Shown: positions 53,131 to 61,617 of the stretch, piece by piece
Numbering within the stretch: position 1 is the first letter of the stretch
How the letters are laid out: each line of letters begins with the position of its first letter
Assembly: GCA_019187665.1 (NCBI GenBank)
Contig: JABARH010000036.1
Span: 22,447 to 86,446 of the forward strand
Length of the DNA: 64,000 bases
Reading direction: 5' to 3'
DNA from: Anaerolineales bacterium
Lineage (GTDB): Bacteria > Chloroflexota > Anaerolineae > Anaerolineales > Villigracilaceae
Made by a program: the position numbers and the translations under genes
Notes under the pieces: generated by a model
What the model saw: only the letters and a program-made list of their open reading frames with translations
Told to the model about the DNA's origin: nothing
Databases searched by the model: none

Positions 53131-53148
53131 CATGGCCCTCTTTCCTGA

Positions 53149-53184
53149 AAAAACAAGCCGGGCGCGCCCGGCTTGTTTTTTTTT
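53149..53184 (+). terminator. Rho-independent terminator
   Basis: ACAAGCCGGGCG and CGCCCGGCTTGT form a long perfect hairpin followed by eight or more T residues. The family A repeat starts directly after the T run. Confidence 0.93.
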
Positions 53185-53361
53185 ATACCGCACTCGGTCA
53201 CAAATTGCGCTTTTTGAGAAGCAGGACTTTCGCTTCATCCAGCGTTAGAGAACGCTGACTGGGTTCGAATTCCTAGAGCGTAACAGGCGCTCTCTTGCGC
53301 CGATTTGCGAGCAAGCGAAAGTCTTGAGAAGGTGGAATGCGCAATTTGTGACCGTGGGTAT
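53185..53361 (+). mobile_element. Family A element, copy 2, interrupted by another element
   Basis: The outer part runs from ATACCGCACTCGGTCACAAA to TTTGTGACCGTGGGTAT. After removing the internal element and one GAGAAG, 67 bases remain that match copy 1 (31529-31595, opposite orientation) at 64 of 67 positions. The exact length agreement shows that the inner element inserted into an existing family A copy. Confidence 0.88.
53222..53325 (+). mobile_element. Nested 104-base inverted-repeat element (family G)
   Basis: Ends CAGGACTTTCGCTT and AAGCGAAAGTCTT are inverted repeats, with GAGAAG directly duplicated on both sides (53216-53221 and 53326-53331). The ends resemble family C (CAGGACTTACGC) with changes, so the families may be related. 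It contains no gene; a tRNA T-arm-like GGGTTCGAATTCC is coincidental. The stretch from 53362 to 53571 downstream has ATCCGCG-type words and a TATAAT at 53513 that may be the glmS promoter -10. Confidence 0.85.
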
Positions 53362-53571
53362 TAGACTTTATCGGTAATAAGCCCAGGTTCTTTTGTAGGG
53401 CGCGGATAAACGCCGATGAACGCTGATAAAGAAGATAAAATCCGCACGCTTCGCAGTCCGCGGCAATCCGCGTCCGAAAAATTATTTCCGATAACGTCTA
53501 TTATATCTGGTGTATAATCCCGGCCTGCCATTTCAAGAAAGGAGGCACGCGACGTATTTTATTTGGGAAAG

Positions 53572-53800
53572 AGCGCATGGACTTATTAGTCCGCTAGTCT
53601 TCTAGTCTTCTAGTCTTCTAGTTCACTGGGCGGCCAGCCGCTAATGAGTTGACGAGGAAGAGGGTTCTCCGCCGCAAAGCGGAGCCAATTCGATTGCCGG
53701 TCGAGTAGCCGTAAGGCGTATCGAAACCAGCGATTGAAAAAAATCGAACGATCAGCGGATGCCCTCCGGGCCCGGTCAGGCCCGACATCTTTCCCTCCAG
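53572..53800 (+). ncRNA. glmS ribozyme (glucosamine-6-phosphate-activated), expanded
   Basis: The core matches the glmS ribozyme. The cleavage region AGCGCATGGACT at 53572 is analogous to AGCGCCUGGACU. P1 forms between ACTTATTAG (53581-53589) and CTAATGAGT (53641-53649). The invariant GTTGACGAGG follows at 53648-53657. P2 pairs GAGGG (53660-53664) with CCCTC (53762-53766) after CAGCGGATGCC. P3 pairs GGGCC with GGCCC at 53768-53783. Two loops are enlarged: the P1 loop is ~51 nt of TCTTCTAG-type repeats, and ~80 nt is inserted beside P2, including a hairpin and a GGTCGAGTAG...CGTATCGAAACC palindromic repeat. The 3' boundary is approximate. It lies 124 bases before glmS. The known class cleaves its own mRNA when glucosamine-6-phosphate is bound. 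Confidence 0.82.
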
Positions 53801-53923
53801 AATAAAATTCCGCGCACAACGCCGCGCCAGCAATGACGCCGACAAAATCGCGGAAAATGGCCGCCTCGATACTCATTATCGAATATCGAATATCGAATAT
53901 CAACCCCTGGAGGCCCCCCTGCC

Positions 53924-55765
53924 ATGTGTGGAATCGTCGGTTACATCGGCGCGCGCGACGCGACGCCGATCATTTACAACGGCTTAAAGCGGCTGGAATA
54001 TCGCGGCTACGATTCGGCCGGTATCGCCGTCTTGCAAAATGGACAGATCGAGGTGCGCCGCGAAGCCGGCAAATTATCCGGCCTTGCGGACTTGTTGCAG
54101 AAATCGCCCATCTCCGGCTCGCTCGGAATCGGTCACACGCGCTGGGCAACACACGGCGCGCCCAGCGCCCGCAACGCGCACCCGCACACAGGTCGAAGCG
54201 GACGCGTGGTGGTCGTGCAGAACGGCATCGTGGAAAATTTCCTCGAACTGCGCGAGGAGCTTTCGTCGGAAGGTGTGGAATTTAAATCCGACACGGATAC
54301 CGAAACCATCGTGCATCTCGTGGAGCATTACCTCGCCACCGGGATCGGTCTGGAAGACGCCGCGCGCAAAACCTTCCAGCACATTCAAGGCGCCAACGTG
54401 GTGGTGTTGATGTCGGCGGACGAACCGGACAAGATCGTGGCCGCCCGCATCGGCAACGCGGGCGGCGTGGCGATCGGCTACGGCGAGGGCGAAATGTTCG
54501 CCGCGTCCGATGTGCCAGCCATTCTCGAACACACGCGCCGCGTCACATTTTTAGAGTCGCGCCAAATGGCGGTCATCACCAGCGGCGGCGCGCGCATCGA
54601 ATCGCTCGACGGCGCGCCGGTGAGCGCGGAGATCCACACCGTCGCCTACGACCCGATCGCGGCAGAGAAGGGCGAGTATCGCCACTTCATGCAGAAAGAA
54701 ATTCACGAGCAGGTTCGCGCGCTGACCGACACGCTCGCGGGCCGCGTGGATTTCGAACGCGGAAAGATCCGCATCCCCGAGTTAAATCTTACGCCCGAAC
54801 TCGCCCAACGCATCAAAAAAATTTACATTACGGCCTGCGGCACCGCCGCCTACGCGGGCATGGTTGGAAAATACCTGATCGAAAAAATTGCGCGCGTGCC
54901 GGTCGAGGTGGAGATCGGCTCCGAGTTCCGTTACCGCGACCCGATCATCGACGGAGACACGGTCGTGATGGCGATCAGTCAATCCGGCGAAACCGCCGAC
55001 ACACTGGCCGCCATGGAGGAAGGCAGACGCAAAGGCGCGATCCTATGGAGTATCGTCAACGCCATCGGCTCGCAAGCCATGCGCATCGCGGACGGCTATA
55101 TCTCGATGCAAACCGGTCCCGAGATCGGCGTGGCGTCCACTAAGGCATTCACCGCGCCGCTCATTGATCAATACATGCTGGCGATCCTGCTCGCAGATAT
55201 GCGCGGCACGCTAGACGACTCCACGCGCCGCGCGCTCGTCTCTGACCTGCGCCTCATCCCCGACCTGGCGGGGCGCACCCTCGCCCGCGAGGCCGACGTG
55301 GAAAAAGCGGCGCACGCATTGAAGGACATCCGTGGTTGTTTGTATCTGGGGCGCGGCATCAACATGCCCATCGCCTACGAAGGCGCATTGAAGTTAAAAG
55401 AAATCTCCTACATCCACGCGGAGGGATATCCGGCGGGCGAGATGAAACATGGACCCATCGCACTGATTGATGAGGAGATGCCCGTCCTCTGTCTTGCGCC
55501 CAAAGACCCCTGGCACGAAAAAATGATCAGCCAGATCCAACAAGCCAAAGCGCGCGGCGGAACGGTCATTGCGCTCGCCACCGACGGCGACGAAATCATC
55601 CGGAGCATGGCCGACCACGTGTTATGGATTCCCGAAACGCCGTGGATGCTTTCCCCGGTCGTCACCGTCCTGCCGTTACAATTACTGGCCTATCACATCG
55701 CGGCCATTCGCGGCCTGGACGTGGACCAACCGCGCAACCTTGCAAAGAGCGTCACAGTGGAGTAA
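53924..55765 (+). CDS. glmS: Glucosamine-6-phosphate synthase (isomerising)
   Basis: 613 residues. It makes glucosamine-6-phosphate from fructose-6-phosphate and glutamine. The N-terminal glutaminase begins MCGIVGYIGARDATPIIYNGL, with Cys2 as the nucleophile, and continues with LKRLEYRGYDSAGIAVL and GHTRWATHG. Two SIS domains follow, with the SQSGETADTLAAM and SVGVASTKAFTAPL-like (EIGVASTKAFT) phosphosugar sites and the final NLAKSVTVE. The ATG has a TGGAGG site. It is preceded by the ribozyme and a short ATCGAAT tandem repeat (53876-53899). A histidine kinase gene starts ten bases after the stop. Confidence 0.97.
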   Translation: MCGIVGYIGARDATPIIYNGLKRLEYRGYDSAGIAVLQNGQIEVRREAGKLSGLADLLQKSPISGSLGIGHTRWATHGAPSARNAHPHTGRSGRVVVVQNGIVENFLELREELSSEGVEFKSDTDTETIVHLVEHYLATGIGLEDAARKTFQHIQGANVVVLMSADEPDKIVAARIGNAGGVAIGYGEGEMFAASDVPAILEHTRRVTFLESRQMAVITSGGARIESLDGAPVSAEIHTVAYDPIAAEKGEYRHFMQKEIHEQVRALTDTLAGRVDFERGKIRIPELNLTPELAQRIKKIYITACGTAAYAGMVGKYLIEKIARVPVEVEIGSEFRYRDPIIDGDTVVMAISQSGETADTLAAMEEGRRKGAILWSIVNAIGSQAMRIADGYISMQTGPEIGVASTKAFTAPLIDQYMLAILLADMRGTLDDSTRRALVSDLRLIPDLAGRTLAREADVEKAAHALKDIRGCLYLGRGINMPIAYEGALKLKEISYIHAEGYPAGEMKHGPIALIDEEMPVLCLAPKDPWHEKMISQIQQAKARGGTVIALATDGDEIIRSMADHVLWIPETPWMLSPVVTVLPLQLLAYHIAAIRGLDVDQPRNLAKSVTVE

Positions 55766-55774
55766 AGTGACGGC

Positions 55775-57472
55775 ATGAACGCCTATGCCGCGCAGCAACG
55801 CCGCACGCTGATTTTCGTTATCTTGTTTTTTATCCTCCTCGCAACGACGATCGCCGCCATAGGCTACCGCTCCTACCGCAATTTCGAAACACAAACACGC
55901 GCCGAAACCGAGACCTGGCTCAACATCGTCTCCGGCGTCAAAGCCGACGCGGTGAACGCATGGCACGCCGACCTGCTGGATTTTGCAAACCTCATCCAAC
56001 AAGATCGCGCGCTGGACCGCGCCATCGCGTCGGCGATTCAAAACGCGCCCGCCCCCCAAGCCCCCGCTCAAATCCTCGCCGAACTCGAGGTATACGCGCA
56101 ACGCGATGAAACGGGACTCATCGAAGCGCTCGACCCGCAGGGCAAACGACTGGCCGCCATCCCGGCGCCAGCCTCCTTCCTCGACCCGTCCATTCTGCAA
56201 AAAATTTCCGAAGCGCGTGCAAGCGCGCAGATCACATTCGCGGGCTTTTATCGCGATTCCGATACGGACGAAATTTACATCGCCATCCTCGTCCCCCTCC
56301 CGCGCGGGACAATCGTCATCCGCATAGACCCGCGCGTGCGACTCTACCCGATCCTCGAAAAACAGATCACGGAAACGCCCTCGATTCAAACCTACCTCGC
56401 GCAGGCTGAGGCCGGCGACGCGCTTTTACTCACCCCCCTGCCCTACAACCCCGACGCGCCCTTGCGCCTGCGCGTCCCCCTGCAACAACCCGACTCGCTG
56501 GAAGCGCTGGCTGTGAAAGGCGAAACGGGAATGATCGAAGGCGCGGATTATCGCGGCGTGGCAATGATCGCCGACGCGCGTCCCGTCTCTGAAGGCTGGG
56601 TCTTAATCTCGCAAACCAGCCTGAGCAAGATGCGCGATTCGATCTCCGTCTATTTTGGCCGCACCATCCTCGTCTCTGGGACGATGGTATTCTACACAGG
56701 ACTGGGCCTTGCCTTAATCTGGCGGCAGCAACAACTAAAGCGCTACCAGGCCGAAACAAAAGCCGCGCAAGATCGCGCGACGGAACTCGACATCAAAGTG
56801 CGCGAGCGCACGGACGAGTTGAGCGCGCTCTCGCGGCAAATGGCCGAGATGCACGAAAAACAGATCCGCGACCTGGCGCGCGAATTACACGACGGCGTGG
56901 GACAAAACCTGACAGCCATCAACCTTAACCTGAGCCTGCTGCGCCAGACCCTGCCCGATCTTGAAGCCGAAACGACCAGACCGCTCCTCGCAAACACGAG
57001 TCAACTCGTGGAAGAAACCGTCGCCCGCATGAGGAACGTGATGGCCGACTTCCTCCCTCCCATGCTGGAACACTACGGCTTAACACCCGCGCTGAATTGG
57101 TACGCGGAACAGTTTGCGCGCCGGACCGCATTGCAGGTCCGCGTGAACGACTTGCGAAGCGACCCGGCGCGTCTCGACTCCGAAGTGGAGGTCGGCCTGT
57201 TCCGCATCACCCAGGAGGCGCTGAACAACATCGCCAAACACGCGCGCGCCTCGCGGGTCGAGATCGAATTGAACGATGAGGCTGGAGTCATGCGGCTGGC
57301 GATCCGCGACGACGGCGCGGGATTCGACCCGCAGGCCATTCATCCGGACGCGGCGCACTGGGGATTCGCCATCATGCGCGAACGCGCTCGCGCTCTGGAA
57401 GCGGCCATGGAAATCCATTCCGCGCCCAATGCGGGGACGCAAATCATCCTGCGCATGTCGAGGAAAGCATGA
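55775..57472 (+). CDS. Membrane sensor histidine kinase, NarX/HisKA_3 type
   Basis: 565 residues. Two transmembrane helices (~10-30 and ~290-312) enclose a ~260-residue extracytoplasmic sensor that resembles a double-Cache/CHASE fold (YSTDTDEIYIAILVPLPRGTIVIRID-type strand order). A coiled coil (~315-365) leads to HisKA_3 with the phospho-acceptor His372 in ARELHDGVGQNLTAI. The HATPase domain contains ITQEALNNIAKHARAS and AIRDDGAGFDP. The gene overlaps the response regulator start by four bases, a clear pair. The ligand is unknown. Its position right after glmS (10 bases) suggests shared transcription or simple read-through. Confidence 0.92.
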   Translation: MNAYAAQQRRTLIFVILFFILLATTIAAIGYRSYRNFETQTRAETETWLNIVSGVKADAVNAWHADLLDFANLIQQDRALDRAIASAIQNAPAPQAPAQILAELEVYAQRDETGLIEALDPQGKRLAAIPAPASFLDPSILQKISEARASAQITFAGFYRDSDTDEIYIAILVPLPRGTIVIRIDPRVRLYPILEKQITETPSIQTYLAQAEAGDALLLTPLPYNPDAPLRLRVPLQQPDSLEALAVKGETGMIEGADYRGVAMIADARPVSEGWVLISQTSLSKMRDSISVYFGRTILVSGTMVFYTGLGLALIWRQQQLKRYQAETKAAQDRATELDIKVRERTDELSALSRQMAEMHEKQIRDLARELHDGVGQNLTAINLNLSLLRQTLPDLEAETTRPLLANTSQLVEETVARMRNVMADFLPPMLEHYGLTPALNWYAEQFARRTALQVRVNDLRSDPARLDSEVEVGLFRITQEALNNIAKHARASRVEIELNDEAGVMRLAIRDDGAGFDPQAIHPDAAHWGFAIMRERARALEAAMEIHSAPNAGTQIILRMSRKA

Positions 57473-58098
57473 TCTCTGTCTACCTTGTGGATGACCAGCG
57501 CATCCTGCGCGACGGACTGCGCGCCCTGCTGGAACTGCAACGGGATATGCGCGTGACAGGCGAGGCGTCCAACGGACACGAGGCCATTGAGGGCATCCTG
57601 TCCACGCAACCAGATGTGGCGTTGATGGACGTAACCATGCCGGAGTTAAACGGCATTGACGCGACCCAGATCATCAAGCAAAAAGCGCCCAAGATCCAAA
57701 TCATCATCCTCTCCGTCCATTCCGATTCAGAGCATGTCTATCGCGCCTTCGAGGCCGGGGCCAGCGGTTATCTGCTCAAAGAATCGGCGGGCGCGGAGGT
57801 GGTGCAGGCGGTGCGCGCCGCTAAAGCGGGCCAGCGCTACCTCAGCGCGAAGATCAGCGACGCCATGCCCTTTCGCCGCGACCTGCGCAGTCCTTTCGAG
57901 GCGCTCAGCGCGCGCGAGCGCGAGGTCTTGCAGTTGACCGTCGCAGGTGAGACTAGCGCGGCCATCGCGGAAAAGTTGAACCTCTCGCCAAAAACAGTGG
58001 ATACCTATCGCAGCCGAGTCCTGGAAAAACTGGGGGCAAAAAACCTTCCGGAACTGGTGCGCATGGCCATCAAATACGGATTGACTCCCGCCGAATAA
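57469..58098 (+). CDS. NarL/FixJ-family response regulator
   Basis: 209 residues. The receiver domain has acidic pocket VDDQR, phospho-acceptor Asp54 in ALMDVTMPE, and Lys in LLKES. The C-terminal LuxR-type helix-turn-helix is LSAREREVLQLTVAGETSAAIAEKLNLSPKTVDTYRSRVLEKLG. It overlaps the kinase gene by four bases, so it is the cognate partner. The targets are not visible from the sequence; the next gene encodes a TadG-like surface protein and may be one. Confidence 0.94.
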   Translation: MISVYLVDDQRILRDGLRALLELQRDMRVTGEASNGHEAIEGILSTQPDVALMDVTMPELNGIDATQIIKQKAPKIQIIILSVHSDSEHVYRAFEAGASGYLLKESAGAEVVQAVRAAKAGQRYLSAKISDAMPFRRDLRSPFEALSAREREVLQLTVAGETSAAIAEKLNLSPKTVDTYRSRVLEKLGAKNLPELVRMAIKYGLTPAE

Positions 58099-58133
58099 AG
58101 CAACCGGGGAATTAATTTGCCCTTCACAAAAAA

Positions 58134-58156
58134 CGCGCCTCTGGCGCGGCTCTTTT
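58134..58156 (+). terminator. Weak terminator candidate after the NarL gene
   Basis: CGCGCC and GGCGCG form a short hairpin followed by a TCTTTT tract. It is weaker than the other terminators in the window. Confidence 0.4.
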
Positions 58157-58202
58157 ACCAGCGCAGTTTGCGCTCTTCGCGCAGCGCGCAGATACGGCGT
58201 TA

Positions 58203-58320
58203 GAGAGTGTTTCTTAAATCATGTTTTCATTCTTTTCGGACACGGATTTCACGGATCGCACGGATTTTTCCGTGAAATCCGCGCGATCCGTGTCCAAAAT
58301 GAGAATTTCAAAACACTCTC
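58203..58320 (+). mobile_element. Family D element, copy 2
   Basis: 118 bases with ends GAGAGTGTTTC and AACACTCTC. TTA is duplicated on both flanks (58200-58202 and 58321-58323), inside a GCGTTAGAGAACGC site, the same palindromic sequence found in family C elements. The interior has palindromic CGGATTTCACGGA words. It matches the family D element in family C copy 3 once that copy's inner insertion is removed. No gene lies between 58099 and 58465. Confidence 0.83.
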
Positions 58321-58465
58321 TTAGAGAACGCCGCTTACGCGTCGGTTTTCAGCCATCTTCTGACAACTTTGAAAGATTCTTGTCTAGAATTCCTGACAGA
58401 CATCCGGGGGAGCAAAAACTACAATGCAGGCGTGTACGAACCCACCAACCAACAAGGAGAATTTT

Positions 58466-59713
58466 ATGAACGCAAAAAAAACTGAAAAAGGCCAGGCGCT
58501 CATCCTGATCGTTTTCGCGATCGTGGGCTTGATCGGGTTGACGGCGCTGGCAGTGGATGGCGGTATGGCTTACTCGGAGCGCCGCCAGTCACAAAACTCC
58601 GCCGATTCCGCCGCGCTGGCCGCCGCGCTGGCCTATTCGCGCGGAAACAATTACACTGCGGCCGCCCAGAGCAGCGCCGTGTCCAACAACTACGACAACG
58701 ACGGCGTCACCAACACCGTTTCAGTCTCTATGGCCAACACCCCCAACGGTCTTTGCCCCGGCGGACAGCCCGGCAAGGATTTCACCGTTAGCATCTGGCA
58801 ACAAGTGGACACCTATTTTGGCCCGGTGGTTGGAATTAATGAAGTAAACAGCACCGTAACCGCCACCGCGCGCTCTTGCGGCAGCTACGATGCCCCGATG
58901 TTCATGGGCAACGCGGTTGTGGCCTTGCGCCCGACAGGCACAGTGTTCGACGCTCACGGCACGCCGGATTGGCTTGTCACCGGCGGCGGAATTTTCGCCA
59001 ACTCTTCCAGCGGTTCTTCCGCAACCTGCGGTGGAGCCTCCGGCGTCACTGCGCCTTCGGCGACCGCGGTTGGCGGAGTGGGTTTCTCCTGCCACACGGT
59101 TAACGTAGACTCGATCGTCATCGGCGCGACCCAATACCAGCCATCGGATTACACCCCGAAACTACCTCGCGTTCCCGCTTGCAATGGCACAGCAACCTTC
59201 TCCGGAGGCCAATGGCATCCCCAATCCGGGGCGGACGGAAGCAATGTCTCTTTCAGCGGAGATATGGCTTTTGCCCCCGGTCTCTATTGCGTCACAAACA
59301 GCCCTGGCCCCTACCATGGTGAACTTACGGGAAATGGCGTAACGTTCTATCTCACGTCATCCACTTTCAATATGAAGTTCAATGGCGGCGGCAACCTGAC
59401 CGCCCAGGCGCCCACCTCTGGCGAGTATCGAGGCGTATTAATATTCTCAGCGCCCACCTTCAATGGCAGCAACGTTCTGCAATGTACACAAAACATTGAC
59501 ATGCGCGGTAACGGCAATGCCGACATTGTCGGCAGCGTCATCCTGCCGTCTGCCAACGTCACCATGTTTGGTAATTCCGGCACAGGCGGATTCCGCAGCC
59601 AGATCATTGGGTGCGTGGTGGATAGCGGCGGTAACGCGGATATTACCATCAACTACGCGGCCAACGACAACTACACACCCCCCATCGGAATCTCGATCCA
59701 ACTGGTCAAGTAA
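58466..59713 (+). CDS. TadG-like protein with beta-helical C-terminal domain, second copy
   Basis: 415 residues from the ATG at 58466, which has an AAGGAG site; an upstream in-frame start lacks one. The N-terminus KGQALILIVFAIVGLIGLTALAVDGGMAYSERRQSQNSADSAALAAALAY matches the TadG-like protein at 51814. The C-terminal ~260 residues are Gly/Ser/Thr/Asn-rich with many short beta strands and several Cys, ending in GSVILPSANVTMFG and FRSQIIGCVVDSGGNADITI. The two proteins are diverged paralogues with one shared architecture. It stands alone between family D copy 2 and a terminator. Confidence 0.8.
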   Translation: MNAKKTEKGQALILIVFAIVGLIGLTALAVDGGMAYSERRQSQNSADSAALAAALAYSRGNNYTAAAQSSAVSNNYDNDGVTNTVSVSMANTPNGLCPGGQPGKDFTVSIWQQVDTYFGPVVGINEVNSTVTATARSCGSYDAPMFMGNAVVALRPTGTVFDAHGTPDWLVTGGGIFANSSSGSSATCGGASGVTAPSATAVGGVGFSCHTVNVDSIVIGATQYQPSDYTPKLPRVPACNGTATFSGGQWHPQSGADGSNVSFSGDMAFAPGLYCVTNSPGPYHGELTGNGVTFYLTSSTFNMKFNGGGNLTAQAPTSGEYRGVLIFSAPTFNGSNVLQCTQNIDMRGNGNADIVGSVILPSANVTMFGNSGTGGFRSQIIGCVVDSGGNADITINYAANDNYTPPIGISIQLVK

Positions 59714-59730
59714 ACGCAACTGCATTCCAT

Positions 59731-59769
59731 AAAAGCGGGGCTGCGCGTTTGGCGCGGCCCTGCTTTTCG
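59731..59769 (+). terminator. Rho-independent terminator
   Basis: AAAAGCGGGGCTGCGC and GCGCGGCCCTGCTTTT form a long imperfect hairpin followed by a T-rich stretch. Confidence 0.85.
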
Positions 59770-59808
59770 TTTTCAGATTAAGATTGGATTAGAGGTATTC
59801 CAGTTCAC

Positions 59809-59837
59809 TTGACTTTGCCTCTCAAATTTTGTATAGT
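59809..59837 (+). promoter_or_regulatory. Promoter of the Gld-like ABC operon
   Basis: TTGACT (59809-59814) and TATAGT (59832-59837) are separated by 17 bases. The first ATG with a ribosome-binding site (GGCAAGGAG) is at 59926, giving an untranslated leader of about 80 bases. Confidence 0.78.
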
Positions 59838-59925
59838 GTTTTTCGTTCCCCGCAACCATCCATCGGCACGGCCGCACAGACTGGCGTGCCTTTTGTTTCG
59901 CCAATTTTCGGGGCAAGGAGTATCC

Positions 59926-60858
59926 ATGATCCAGGTCAATGAGTTGACAAAAGATTACGGCTCGCGGCGCGCCCTGCACGAACTGACCTTCGAGGCGCAA
60001 CAGGGAGAGATTGTCGGCTTCCTCGGTCCCAACGGAGCCGGAAAAACCACCACCATGCGTATCCTGACCGGCTACATGGCGCCCACCTCCGGCGAGGCGC
60101 GAGTCGCCGGATATGATGTGATCAAGGAGTCTCTCGAGGTCCGCCGCCGCATCGGCTACCTGCCCGAAACGGTTCCTCTTTATACGGAAATGGTGGTTTT
60201 CGATTATTTAAAATTCATGGCTGACCTGCGCCACATCCCCAACGCGGACGAGCGCGTGGAGGAAACCCTGGAAATGGTCGGCATGCTCGACCGCTCCGAA
60301 GGTTACATTGGAAATCTATCCAAAGGCATGCGCCAGCGTATTGGGCTGGCCCAGGCGCTTCTGCACCGTCCCGAGGTGTTGATCCTCGATGAGCCGACCA
60401 TCGGTCTTGACCCCAGCCAGGTGGTGGACGTTCGCAACGTGATCCGCGAAGTGGGCAAGGAACGCACCGTTCTTCTTTCCACACACATTCTCTCTGAAGC
60501 CCAGCAACTCTGCGACCGCGTTTTGATCATCAACAAAGGCAAGATCGTCGTGGAGGATACGCCTCAAAATCTGCAGGCGCGCCTCGTGGGAGCGGAGCAT
60601 GTTGTCGTGCGCGTGCGCGGCGATAACGACGGACTAGTGGAGAAAATACGAAAGGTGAAGGGCGTGCAAAATGCCCATGCCCTGCCCGATGGCGCCGTGG
60701 AATATCAATTCATGCCAGCCCAGGACGTGCGCCCCGAAGTGGCAAAAGCCGTCATCCAGTCTGGCTACGACCTGCTGGAGATGCACGCCGTCAAGATGAG
60801 TCTTGAGGATATCTTCCTGGAAGTGACCAGGGAAGATACTGAGAGAAAAAAGAAATAG
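59926..60858 (+). CDS. ABC transporter ATP-binding protein (GldA/NatA-like)
   Basis: 310 residues. Walker A GFLGPNGAGKTTTMR, Q-loop YLPETVPLY, signature LSKGMRQRIGLAQAL, Walker B VLILDEPTIGLDPSQ, and H-loop STHILSEAQQ are all intact. The C-terminal ~90 residues are the regulatory extension typical of GldA/CcmA-like ATPases. An in-frame upstream start at 59809 overlaps the promoter and is rejected. The downstream permease and GldG-like genes overlap or abut it, so it energises that transporter. Confidence 0.92.
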   Translation: MIQVNELTKDYGSRRALHELTFEAQQGEIVGFLGPNGAGKTTTMRILTGYMAPTSGEARVAGYDVIKESLEVRRRIGYLPETVPLYTEMVVFDYLKFMADLRHIPNADERVEETLEMVGMLDRSEGYIGNLSKGMRQRIGLAQALLHRPEVLILDEPTIGLDPSQVVDVRNVIREVGKERTVLLSTHILSEAQQLCDRVLIINKGKIVVEDTPQNLQARLVGAEHVVVRVRGDNDGLVEKIRKVKGVQNAHALPDGAVEYQFMPAQDVRPEVAKAVIQSGYDLLEMHAVKMSLEDIFLEVTREDTERKKK

Positions 60859-60869
60859 GCGAGGAACTC

Positions 60870-61616
60870 ATGCAAAACATTTGGACCATCGCGAAACGCG
60901 AATACAAACATTATTTCATCAGCCCGATCGCCTACGCGCTCGCCGCCGGAGTGCTGTTTATGCTCGGTGTGGCCTTTGCCTTCCTGCTCGGCCAATCCAC
61001 GCAAATGGCGCTCTATGGCGGCGGCAGCGCGCCAGACCTGACGCAGCTCAACGGCTTCTTTGCCTTTCTGCTCGTGTTCATCGTCCCCGCGCTGACCATG
61101 CGCCTGGTGGCCGATGAAACCCGCATGGGAACCATCGAACTGATCCTCACCTCCCCCATCAGCGATTTTGAACTGGTGGCCGGAAAATGGCTCGGCGGCC
61201 TGCTCTTTGTTGCCACCCTGATCGGGATCACCCTCATCTACCCGATCACCCTGAACTTCATGGTTGACCCCGGCGTAGATTACCGGGTACTGCTGACCTC
61301 CTACCTCGGGCTGATCTTCATCGCCGCCTCCTTCCTCGCCCTCGGAACGGGCATCTCCGCCCTATTCAGCAACCAACTCGCCGCGTTCCTCGTCACCTTC
61401 GTAGTTGTCCTGACCTTATGGTGGCTGGTCGGCCTGCCCGCCGAACTGATGCCCAAAGCCGGCGCCTTCCTGCGTTACCTGGAAGTGAACAGCCACTACG
61501 CGTTCACATTCAACGCCGGCTCCATCCACCTTTCGGATATCGTCTACTTTCTCAGCCTGATCGCGGTGGGAATATTCACCGGCGCCATGGCGCTGGAATC
61601 ACGGAGATGGCGCTAA
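60870..61616 (+). CDS. ABC-2 type permease (GldF-like)
   Basis: 248 residues with six transmembrane helices. The IAKREYKHYFISPIAYALAAGVLFMLG start and the MRLVADETRMGTIELILTSPISDFELVAGKWLGGLLF segment are diagnostic of ABC-2 permeases of the Gld/NatB group. It follows the ATPase gene by 11 bases and precedes the GldG-like gene by one base. Confidence 0.9.
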   Translation: MQNIWTIAKREYKHYFISPIAYALAAGVLFMLGVAFAFLLGQSTQMALYGGGSAPDLTQLNGFFAFLLVFIVPALTMRLVADETRMGTIELILTSPISDFELVAGKWLGGLLFVATLIGITLIYPITLNFMVDPGVDYRVLLTSYLGLIFIAASFLALGTGISALFSNQLAAFLVTFVVVLTLWWLVGLPAELMPKAGAFLRYLEVNSHYAFTFNAGSIHLSDIVYFLSLIAVGIFTGAMALESRRWR

Positions 61617-61617
61617 T

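Noticed and set aside
53255..53275. A tRNA T-arm-like sequence (GGGTTCGAATTCC)
   Set aside because: No acceptor, D or anticodon arms surround it; it is internal to a MITE-like element.
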